A DNA stretch of 45,212 nt from Haplosporangium gracile (Eukaryota > Mortierellomycota > Mortierellomycetes > Mortierellales > Mortierellaceae): positions 408 through 45,619 of the forward strand of contig JAAAUF010000046.1 of the NCBI GenBank assembly GCA_015499985.1. Reading direction: 5' to 3'. Under the pieces are notes generated by a model. It was not told the origin of the DNA. It ran no database searches and worked only from the letters and a program-made list of their open reading frames with translations. The translations under genes and the position numbers were made by a program. How positions within the stretch are numbered: position 1 is the first letter of the stretch; every line of letters begins with the position of its first letter. This document shows positions 33,242 to 42,500 of this stretch, piece by piece.

Positions 33242-33345
33242 CTGTATAGTGGCTTGTATCTTGTGTCTTGTGTTTTGTTCTCGTTACTTGATTTTGAAAG
33301 GGTTGGAGGTTGTTGGTTAGTTCTTTTGAACAGAAGGGGACCATC

Positions 33346-33356
33346 CTTTTTATATA
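33346..33356 (-). promoter_or_regulatory. TATA box of the hydrolase gene
   Basis: TATATAAAAAG on the minus strand, about 105 bases before the expected start codon of the hydrolase. The promoter looks intact although the start codon is not. Confidence 0.65.
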
Positions 33357-34026
33357 CTAATTGTGAAGCATGATTGCTTTTCTCTGGATGTCATTCTACT
33401 CCTATCCCCTCTTTTGCCGTCTTCCCGCAGTCACTTCATACTTCCTCCCTCCTTAATGCATGACATGCCTTTCCCTCCTTCCTTTCTCCTCCAAGAATTT
33501 CATGTGGGCTGCAGGATCCAGAAGAAAAAGGGTAACCCTCCGCCACCTACGCGACAGAAGAAGGCTAATTTTTTCTATCCCTTCTAAGAAATCTTCAGCA
33601 ATTTAACAAACAACAACGACACGTCGCGTTCCAGGAAAAGAGTAAAAGCGAATATGAAAGTCGAGTGAGAGTAGAAAACAAAACCATAGCGGTAGCGCTA
33701 ATTGAGATCTGGCATCAATTCAAGACCCAATTGTGTCTGATGACGACGATGGGCGGCAATAGGCTTTACCCTGATATGAGTAGAGTAGAATAGAGAGGGA
33801 GTTATCTGCGTACACTCACTAATGAAAGACCATGACACATCATCATTTTTTTTTATCGGCTTTTAGGTACATCGTTTTAACGGTCTTTCTCTCTCAACTT
33901 TTACCGCCTTACCAAGAAAAGAGGGATCTCATAGCAGACAAATATCCATTCAAGCCTCCTTTATGATTTTCGTATATCAACCTTCATTACTACTACATTA
34001 TTATTTTCCTTCATATTTTTATTTAG
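33357..34026. other. Intergenic region between the hydrolase promoter and the AP-1 sigma 3' end
   Basis: 670 bp. A C/T-rich part (33380-33500) could belong to the hydrolase promoter; the rest is A/T-rich. No gene or RNA seen. Confidence 0.6.
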
Positions 34027-34825
34027 TTATTTGTTCTTTTCCTCGTTGGCCTCTTCCATTTCTATGGCGTCGTGATCATTGATAGCCTTAAGGACGGCAA
34101 TCTTGCTCGACTCTTGCATCTCGCCCGCAAGCAGCAGTTCGTCCAGTATGTAGTATGCCCGCTCAAAGTTGAAAATCAGATCCAATTCTGATACCTACAA
34201 GGACGCAGTAGGGGTAACATAGAAATGGGGTTTTTGTAAGTTGGTTCATGTTATCTCGCGTTATACATTTTTTTCCCCTGTGGGCGGCTCCATAATCGAC
34301 AGAGGTATGCCTTACGTTCCCGAAATACCGGTCTAGAACTTCAACGTAGCGGTGGATGATCTCCAGTGTGATCAGCTCATTGTCCTGTGGGTCAACTCCT
34401 GTGATAAAGTACAAACTCGCGTACCTATACAGAGAAACCAAGGCGTGGGGGTTAGGGTCTGCAAGCTATTTCTTGTCTTAATTATTTTCCTGTAGAATTG
34501 CACGTTGCGCGAGAGGTACCTTCGATAGATGACCTTGGTGTCTAATAAAACAACAGTAGCAAGAGCAAGTTCATTCAAAAAAGTTAAAGATATTGCCAGT
34601 ATATAGCTCTAAAAACAATATAAAAAAAAAAGGAAAACACGCGCGCCAAAGCCTCACAAGGGTACCTTTGTATTCGAGAAAGTTGCACATTTTCGTCCGC
34701 CGTGCAAGGACGAGTTGCGTGACATCCTTGACGATCTTCGACTTTTCCTTGGGGCTCAGAGTCGTAAACCATTTCGCCAGTCGGGTCTTACCCTGTCTGC
34801 TGACCAATAACACGTAGTTGATCTT
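34027..34825 (-). CDS. APS1: AP-1 complex sigma subunit, with no AUG at the usual start
   Basis: Four exons: 34825-34666, 34541-34520 (22 bp), 34424-34316 and 34194-34027, GT-AG, all in frame, 152 aa counted from the expected start. The sigma-adaptin longin fold is complete: [92 protein letters not shown] and [10 protein letters not shown]-1 sigma is the small subunit of the clathrin adaptor that sorts cargo between the trans-Golgi and endosomes. Homologues start M-I-N-Y; here the codon at the Met position is AAG (34823-34825). The frame stays open upstream for about 40 codons without an ATG, reading through PLYQDNHDLTTSNFLRTIFD. Either an upstream exon supplies the start, giving an odd N-terminal extension, or the start has been lost. 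The end of the protein is shorter and more acidic than usual. Confidence 0.85.
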
Positions 34826-35666
34826 TTCGGGCAAGGCGTCAAAAATAGTTCGGAGAAAGTTGGAAGTCGTTAGGTCATGGTTGTCTTGGTAAAGAGGGTG
34901 ACAGTTTTCCTGTACGAAAAGTCACTCTTGTTCTTCCAGATGTTGCTTTCTTTTGACTGAAAGATGTTAGCGACTGTTATTAACCGACGCTGCCGCCGTG
35001 CGCGCGTTTTTTGAAACAACGGCGGTCTAACGGCGCCTATGTACATCCTTGCATCCTACAATCCTTATCGGCAACATGTATCTTTCTATGCAATAGTTGC
35101 TTGGTATCAGTCCCGGAATCCTGTCTGACTGTTTCTTCTTTTGGTTGCCTATTCATCCTAGTATCGTCGTCGTCGGTATACGTGACGAGTTCTTAGTTCT
35201 CACTAGAAAAAACGGCGATGATGGTCTTACAGGCATCTCTGATGGTGGGGTATATATTTTTCTGTTGTCGTTGTCCTTGCTTTGCGATAGTTCCTTGCTT
35301 GCGGTTTTGCTGTGTGGAGATGATGAGGGCTCTCCTGGTTATGGATGAAGAAGTAAAAGAGAAAGATGAAAGCGGCGGATGCCGAGTGAGTAGAGGTTTT
35401 TTTTTTTTTTTTTTTGGTTGCTCTCATTCGCTCTTTCGCTTCAAAACGACTTTTCCAGCGCGAGTTTTTGGCGGACACGTTTTTTGACTGCTTTTTGCGA
35501 ACTGAAGGAACGCGCAGATGTGTGCGTCCGAAGGAACGAAACACACCTTTTTCACACGGACAACTCGCTCTCTCTTGACTCACACGACGAACAAGCAACT
35601 CAAGACTTTAACTACTACTAGGACCAAACCTACAGGATACTGTCGACGGACAACGAAGGAGCTAGT
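34826..35666. promoter_or_regulatory. Region between the divergent adaptor genes
   Basis: 841 bp shared upstream region of the sigma and mu-like genes. It has a T-rich run (35398-35416). The sigma-side 120 bp is open in the sigma frame. No clear TATA box seen. Any missing 5' exon of the sigma gene would have to lie here. Confidence 0.5.
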
Positions 35667-36924
35667 ATGCGTCTACGACACTTTTGCATCGGATCCATCC
35701 GCACCCAGGACCTGCTCATCTCAAAGTCATGTAAGGCACATGTAAGCACACCAGTTGCTGAAACAAAAACAGCAGCAACAACGTTCAGCCCTGGATCTAG
35801 GATACCATGCCCATCGGCTTGTACTTCTAAACTTTAACCTGAAATACCCTTTTCTGGTTACTGAACACTTAGTCTTACCAATTGGCGCTTCACAGGATGG
35901 AGGAGTGAACGATATCCAGGCAGTATGGGCAAAGTTCCTGGACCTCTTTCAGAGTGAACTCCGCTGGACGACAACAACCACTCAGCACTTACACAACCAA
36001 CGAAGCTCACATTCTCCGAGCGCGGCAAGGTCGCCACCACCACTTTCTTCAAGCCCGCAGTCATCATCAGGAAACTCGAAGGGTCGTGGCTCAGTAGCTG
36101 GAGGAGGCGGAGGACGGCCAGAGTCTGGGATGGCAGGTATCCGCGCCGATTCTCCGCATTCCGGCTCCTCACCGTCATCATCACCATCACCCGCATACTC
36201 TTCAGGAACAACAACCATCACAGGAGACCTCCAACCAGTCGCAATACCCCTATTCTCAACCGACAGCTGCTTCATCTACCAAACCATCCACGACCTCGTC
36301 CTCGTCGCGTGTTGTCCCTTACCACCAACTCCCTCCACCGCATCCGCAACCGTCACTCGGATACCCTATTCACTCCCAGGACGACGCCAGTCATCATTGT
36401 CCCACGGCGGCAGTGTACCTGGTAGCCCAGGCGGATCGTTACTGGATTCACAGGAGATTCTGAGGCAGAGACCGATCCCAGAACTGGCGTTTTCCACCGC
36501 TGCGGGGCTACATACTTCGTATCATGGGACGATTGAGTTTCTAGGACTGCTGATCACGGCGTTGGAGCGGTATTTGGTCCCCAACCAGCAGGGAGCCTTA
36601 GGAGCAATAGGAGCTGTAGGGAGGTCTGGGCCGACAGTAGCTGCTACTACGAAGAGTAAAGCAGGATCTGCGGCAACTACAGTTCTTTCGGCGGAGCTAG
36701 TCCAGCTGAATACGGGCATTGTGTACGAGATCCTGGAAGAGTGCATGGTAAGCGAAACTGCCAGGTAAATTATTAGTCATGCAGGTTGCGACAACGTTCA
36801 TAATCTGACGTATCTTTATTTTTGCGTTGTATAATGAAATAATTAGGGTCTGGGATACCCGTTGATGCCAAACTTAGCACAACTGGATTTGTTGGTCTTT
36901 GGTGTTCCCAAAACAGCAGCATAA
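35667..36924 (+). CDS. Adaptin mu-like protein, longin part only
   Basis: Modelled exons: 35667-35730, 35873-36747 and 36847-36924, GT-AG, 338 aa. The first exon (MRLRHFCIGSIRTQDLLISK) and its splice are tentative. The second exon is open from about 35743 and contains NDIQAVWAKFLDLFQSELRW, a 100-residue Ser/Gly/Pro-rich insertion, then VAIPLFSTDSCFIYQTIHDL, IEFLGLLITALERYLV and NTGIVYEILEECM, continued in the third exon as GLGYPLMPNLAQL. The order 'FIY..h..LVLVA', 'FL..L...L..Y' and 'VYEiLeE...GYP' is that of the N-terminal longin domain of adaptor mu subunits. The C-terminal mu-homology domain that binds cargo is missing: the frame stops at 36922 and a WD40 relic on the other strand follows. 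Which AP complex is unclear; an AP-5-like or unusual mu is possible. Probably truncated. Confidence 0.5.
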
Positions 36925-37120
36925 AAACAACCGAGGGCTAATAAAAGTTGGAATAACGTAGCGCACATGATAGACACCTCAGATTCTTCAAGGCAGACAT
37001 CTGGTAGCGCTGCTTAATATCTACAAGCATGGGAAGCAAAATAATTAATATGTGTCATTCTTGTTACAAATCCAAGAAGAATCGTCTCTGCAACTTGCAT
37101 TCCAAAACAAAAGTACTTTG

Positions 37121-38440
37121 TTACCCTATAAATATTTTTATATAAGCTTTACGCATTGCAGGCACAAAGATTATCTCTAGCAAATGAGTATCGATATCAT
37201 TGCTGTCGCTGTTGTCATCGCTATCAATGTCGATGCTGTCGCTACTTTCGTCGCTGTCATATAATGGAAGGGAAGCTCGGGAATTGATCGACGAAAACAA
37301 GACATCGCTCTTACTTTCAGAACTGGAGCTTCCCATCCCTTTAGCCTCGGATGGAGGATGCGATTCACTGCTGAGATCATACCATGCACTGAACGACTCG
37401 CCGCTGACAGCGCCCCATTCAAGCAGATTCCGGTTGATTGTGCTGAGACTGACAACATCGTCTAGGGTGACTCCTGAGACTACAAAAAAATTTCTTCCAG
37501 AGCTCCAAACCAGCTGAACCAGCACTTCGTCGGGCCCCTCCACAACCTTCCACACACGAGTGAACCCATCGGTGTCAGCAATGGCAAATGCCAACTTGTT
37601 GGGCCTCCAGACTATCACCGTGATTCGCTTGAAGTAACCCTTGATGACCAGCACATACTTCCACTCCTGTGGCGTCACTTCCAGAGGGCTCCTCCACAAG
37701 TGAACCGTATTGTCTTGAGCATTCGCTATCCATCGACCGCAGTTCGAGAATGCAAAGTGTTTGATGACAACGCGTTTGTGCTTTAAGATGCCATGAAAAC
37801 CCCGCCTCATTTCGTCCCACAATCGAACGCCTGCTTCGTTGTGACAAGAAGCAACCTGGACGCTATCCGGCAGATATCTCACAACATTACACCCATAGCC
37901 GCCATTATCTAGAGCCACCTTAAAGTCCCCAGTGCCCACCTCCCAGACTTGAATCGCCCCAAAGTTGATTCAACATGCCATCTCGGAACCACTGGGTAAA
38001 AATGGTAGACATCGAATGGACAAGACGTGACCGTAGGAAAGGACACGACTAAGAGCTTCTGAAAGGGTACCCCATAGTCGCACAGCCACGTCATCACAGC
38101 CAGAAGCAATCCATTGGCCGCATGATGAGTAAGCTACAACTCTCACCTCATCCATGTGGCCGCGAAAGGTGTTCTCGAGGGTGCTAGAGCGGGCGTTCCA
38201 TAACGCGACGTTGCCACCCGATTCGCCCATGACAATATAAAGACCATTCGACGAATAAGCGACAGAATTGATATGGCACCCTTGGCGGTGGACAACAAGG
38301 CGAACCTCGCCAGTCTCGGCGTCATATTACTGCATTACCCCATCCCAACTTCCAGGGACGACAAACACTCCATCAGGCACGGATTGACTCGACTCTTTCA
38401 GACAACTCCAGCGACTAATCGACACTAATCAGGATCAGAG
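37121..38440 (-). pseudogene. Second WD40 propeller relic
   Basis: Minus-strand coding sequence with about six WD40 repeats, mostly in one frame: PGSWDGVMQ, INSVAYSSNGLYIVMGE with NVALWNARS, FRGHMDEVRVVAYSSCGQWI with VAVRLWG, IQVWEVGTGDFKV, VRYLPDSVQVASC with AGVRLWDEM, FAFSNCGRWIANAQDNTVHL and FTRVWKVVEG. Two in-frame stops interrupt it: TAA after GVMQ (near 38328) and TGA after SEMAC (37972-37974). Downstream of the propeller come VLVQLVWSSGRNFFVVSG and LSTINRNLLEWGAVSGE, then an acidic Ser/Asp tail to the stop at 37121. That tail resembles the C-terminus of an expanded WD40 family I recall from Mortierellaceae. The 272-codon 3' frame (37939-37121) is intact, so a shorter product is not excluded, but it would begin inside a repeat. 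Confidence 0.82.
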
Positions 38441-38800
38441 CCCACTCTACGAGCGAATGTCACGGCTGTATGTGCGAAAGGCAGCATTCCGTTACCTTGG
38501 AAAGGACCATCCTTGTCAAGATCATAGGCGTTTTGTTTTGCACTGTGCTGTGCGACTGATGCGTCCATGTTGTTTCTGTCGCAATCGTTTTGTAGTGAAC
38601 TCTGCAACGTCGATTGCATTCCTGCAAGGGTCAAGTACCCTGTTGTTGACTAGCCAGATTAGTGATGCTTGTTGCGATGCCTGGGAGGATTGGCGTGATT
38701 ACACTTCAAGACTACACGCGATTGTTATCGTCTGCACCGATTGCATGCCCCCTTCTCTTGTTTGAATGCTAATCACTTTATTCCTTTTTCTTTCCCATAA
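38441..38800. other. Unassigned flank of the WD40 relic
   Basis: About 360 bp with no recognisable product. A minus-strand frame (38634-38425) runs toward the relic and may be more of its decayed upstream part. Confidence 0.45.
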
Positions 38801-38802
38801 TA

Positions 38803-39564
38803 GTCCTTCCTACGACAACAACATGCGCTTGTACTCTGCGAGAATGTGCAGCTCACCGCCATCGCTGAATCCCTAAGAATTGGAGAGTGTCTCGTAAGTA
38901 TGGACCTGGATTGCAAGTAGTGTGATGTTTTCTTAGTGGTCAAAAGTTACTATTACATAATTTGGTGGCGTGGAACATCTATCGATAGTTTTAACCTTTT
39001 TTTTTCGTCTGTTATTTCTTGTATCCAGTCACACTCTACATGCTCACGCTCCTTTGTCAATGGATGCGGATGCAGCCTTGTGTGAAAAATATGATAATCT
39101 AATGGAAACATGGGTCATGGACGACTAGATCCAGCAATTGCTTCACATGAACGCATACATCACGCCCTGCATCGCTGAGACCTTTAGTAGTCGACCCATC
39201 GTTTGGTGGGCAGATCGGGGTGGATCATCCAGAGAACCGGCACTCTACATGGCAGAGACAGGTTGTGTTTCCAGGTTCGGTAATTGAACTGGAGAGTCAG
39301 GGTCCGTGCGCAGGGAACGAGCTTCTAAAGGATGTTGTGGCCGAGATCGACACCTCATCTGGAGAAGAGACCAAGTTCACGGATCCAAATATTCTGGTCA
39401 AGATCTTTCCTGAACTTTTCCCCTACAGTGTTGGCGCCTTCCAGCTGGGGCGCTCCAGTATCAACCTTCGCGGTCAAGACTCTGACAACGATGAGCTTGT
39501 GGACAATTGGATCAGTACTAGACTAGAACCAAAAAAAAAGGGGAGTTCTTCGTTTTACTGCTAA
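38803..39564 (+). mobile_element. Possible Helitron-type replicase fragment
   Basis: A plus-strand frame from about 39196 to 39564 has protein-like content: FGGQIGVDHPENRHSTWQRQ, VVFPGSVIELESQGP, DPNILVKIFPELFPYSVGAF and FQLGRSSINLRGQ. The 'FPeLFPY..G' motif followed by Arg/Ser-rich sequence resembles the N-terminal region of fungal Helitron helicases, which precedes the Rep domain. A short upstream piece, SFLRQQHALVLCENVQLTAI (38803-38862), could belong to the same element. No Rep HUH motif, helicase motif or Helitron termini (TC start, CTRR end with hairpin) was identified. The frame ends after a Lys-rich run. If correct, this is a dead remnant. It could also be an unrelated decayed gene. 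Confidence 0.3.
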
Positions 39565-39954
39565 AAAAGAATTCCACCTTCGTCTTTTCTTTTCTTTTCA
39601 TTTTCTCACCATCTTATCTGATCATGACAGTGCTACCGACACAAGCATCTTATCAGACAAGATAACTGACAAGATTATATCGTCCGTCGTCGAGTAGGTG
39701 AAAATCATATTCACATTTCACTCTCCATCGATTTCTGCTTCTAATTTTTTTTAGTCATTTTCGTTTCCCTTTATTTGCTTTGGAAAATAAAAAATTGTCC
39801 GGATTCATCAACTTCTTCGGTGTAAGAAAAGTGAATAGACATAAAAGCAGGATGAGGGTCAAAAAGGACTTTATTGACGATGAAGTGTGCAAAGGGTATA
39901 TGGTGTGTCAATATGTGGAATGGATCCGTGACAATGTGCTGTCGTTGTCGTTGT
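39565..39954. other. Intergenic region
   Basis: 390 bp, A/T-rich, downstream of the coiled-coil gene; nothing recognised. Confidence 0.6.
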
Positions 39955-41841
39955 CTAGGCATGAACAGGGACACGCTTCGGCTCACTCTTCATCGACAGC
40001 GTGGGCTTCGTATCCTCCAACACCGCCGCAACAGCAGCCGCACTAGCCCCACTCTGCTGTCGAGACCTCGCCGTCGCGTTCAATTTCTGAGACACAAACG
40101 GTGCAGAAAACGACGACTCTAGCAGGGCCTCCTCCACAGCCAACCCATCAATCTCATTAGCGTCACCCATCTCCAATCCCTCACGCCTCTCAAACTCAAT
40201 TCTCAGTCTCTCCAGTCTGCTCTCGTGAATCAACGACGCCGATCGTCCACCTCGACTGCTGCTACTGGATGTGGCTGCTAAGGCGTTGGGATTGACGCCC
40301 AAGGACTTTAAAATCTGGATTGCCCTCACTTCCATCATCGACTTAGCGGCGTTATACTCGGGTCCAGTGAACCGTGCTCGGTTAATGATCCCGTAGAGCG
40401 CACAGCCGACGACCAAGGTTCCACCACTGGCCATTGCCGTCATACTGCCGAGCACTGCTCCTCCAACCGCTCCGATAGATCCCACTGCCGACATTGACCA
40501 TGCCACCGTCTCAGCCTAATATCAGCATAGTCAAGAAGGTAACGAAAAGATTAGCAATTGAAGGTGGCAGAGTAGGCAAAAAAAAAAAGGGAAAAACGGT
40601 GCTGGCATGTGATCAATTTTGAGAGCAGACAGAGAGACACAGCCAAAAACAAAGCGCATAAACAAAGCAAATGCACTATGCAGTTTTTGTTTGTCGTTTG
40701 TCTTTGTTCTCACAGCTCACATACGCACCTTTTTCTCAGAGCGAGGGTCCAGTCGCTGGATAGTCTCGATCAACTCCTTGAGCATCTTGAGATCCTGTCG
40801 AATCTGATCTGGGACCTCCAAGAACTGCTCGCTCATCCAGGCCTCGGTCGACTGAATGACTCCTTCACACTGTTCAATCAAGAGCTCCAGCTGGTCATGG
40901 AACCGGACGACTGAATAAGTTGAGGATGCCTTGTGGGTTGCGTAAAGAGACATGACCAACGAGGCTACCCCCACAGTCGCCATCAACATCGCATTCGCCG
41001 TTTCCGCTCCGTTATCTGTTGTTGTTACTTCCTGTGAAGACGACGACTTTTTCTTGTCCTCTTTCTTCTTTTTCTCTGCCGCTTCTTCCTCCTGCTTCTT
41101 CTTTTTCTTTTCCTCCTCCTCCTGCTTCTTGTTGTTGGACTCCTGCTGCTTCTGCTGCTGTTCCACCTCCTTCTCCAACTTGGTGACCTTCTGCTTTTGA
41201 GACTCGAGTTCCTGTTCCAACTGCACCCTCTCCCGTCGTTGCGCATCGACCTCCGACCGAGCCATCGCCGACTGCTGACGCATATCCCTCTCCATCTGCC
41301 TCAGCCGGTCCTCCATATCCCTCAACCGCTGTCGTTCCTGGTCCCGGTAATCATGGCGGTTCGACGACGAAGATCCGAACCAAGAAGAGGTAGACTGGCG
41401 TGAGCGTGTGTCATAGCGGTAGTCGTTTTCGTAAGAGGACCGTCTTGCGGACGCGGAGCCGTCCATATATCGTCCTGCGAAGTAGAGCCCATTATCGAGG
41501 ATCCGTTTTGTTCCTTGACTGGTCGCAAAGTTCTTCAAGGACGAAAAGATGCCTCCCTTGGAGGAAGACGACTCTGCGGCTTGTGGAGTCCCAGTCTGTT
41601 CTGTGGACGAGGAGGTGGAGGACGCAGAGGCATTGGCTGTCTCTGCATTGTCGGCGGTAGCAGAAGGAGTGAGGTTGGGGAGGGGAATTGGCTCTTGTTG
41701 CTCCTCTGAGGTCTTTGCGAGTTGAGAGATAATATGGGGCGTGAAGGTGAGGAGGGTCGAGACAGGAGCGACAAACTCGAAGGTGTCTGGGTCGTAAAGT
41801 TCCCGAGGGAAGGTGATGTCGTCAAAGAGAATCGATGCCAT
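39955..41841 (-). CDS. Coiled-coil protein with two hydrophobic segments, function unknown
   Basis: Two exons, 41841-40729 and 40515-39955, phase 0 GT-AG, 557 aa. From the N-terminus: a folded-looking start MASILFDDITFPRELYDPDT and VAPVSTLLTFTPHIISQLAK, a Ser/Thr-rich linker, IFSSLKNFATSQGTKRILDN with GLYFAGRYMDG, then a long charged coiled coil (about residues 185-280) rich in Arg/Glu/Gln, and a Lys/Glu-rich stretch. A hydrophobic segment AMLMATVGVASLVMSLYAT follows near residue 297, then a helical region with DQLELLIEQCEGVIQST, and a Gly/Ala-rich hydrophobic segment across exon 2 (SAVGSIGAVGGAVLGSMTAM). The C-terminus ends in LSMKSEPKRVPVHA. It is probably an organelle or ER membrane protein; I do not recognise the family. 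The frame is open 87 codons further upstream, but that part reads as a Ser/Leu/Phe-rich C/T leader, so the ATG at 41841 is chosen. Confidence 0.78.
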
Positions 41842-41971
41842 TGAAAGAAGTAGAGTAAAAGGAGTGAAAGAGAGGAAGGGCGATGAATGAACAACGAGGA
41901 TAGTGAACAAAGGATGAATGAGTAAGCGTGGGATTGAATGAGTGCAAGTGAGGGTTGTGTGAGTGAGGTGG

Positions 41972-42010
<39 letters not shown>

Positions 42011-42500
42011 AAAAAGGGAGAAGAGACAAAGGTCAGCAAAGGAGTGAGTGCCAAGACTCGTGACTTGTTCTTTGGAGCAAGAGGTGGGCTCTGAGATAAC
42101 ATATGCTCACCTTATTGTCTTTTTCTATCCGAAAAAAGAAAATCGTGGCACTCGACCGCTGGTTAAATGCGTCATTCTACGTTTTTTCTTTTTCTTGATC
42201 TGACTTCTTATTCTGGGCTGTCCTACAAGCGCACAAAAGTCCGCGGCATCGTCCTGCAAACACAATTGATCTAATTTTGCTCTATCTGGGGGAGAGAACT
42301 GTCTTTTTTATGTCGCAGGCATCTTTTTATCAGATTTTCACTATAGACGTGCCCTTTTTTTTTTTACTTCGGATTTTTACTATGGGCGTGATTTTCTTTC
42401 ACGGAAGTATCTTTTAATGCACTTCTATCAAATCACAAGAAAAAAGTCCTAGAAAACGTGGGGATGGTATATAACAATGGCGACCTATAAGCAGCACTCC
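41842..42500. promoter_or_regulatory. Upstream region of the coiled-coil gene
   Basis: GA-rich on the plus strand (C/T-rich leader on the minus strand), with a GA microsatellite at 41973-42006. Promoter role is inferred from position. Confidence 0.5.
41973..42006. repeat. (GA)n microsatellite
   Basis: Perfect GA run of about 17 units in the 5' flank/leader of the coiled-coil gene. Confidence 0.9.

Noticed and set aside
41842..42102. N-terminal extension of the coiled-coil protein
   Set aside because: Composition (Ser/Leu/Phe from a C/T-rich tract with a GA microsatellite) is that of an untranslated leader.
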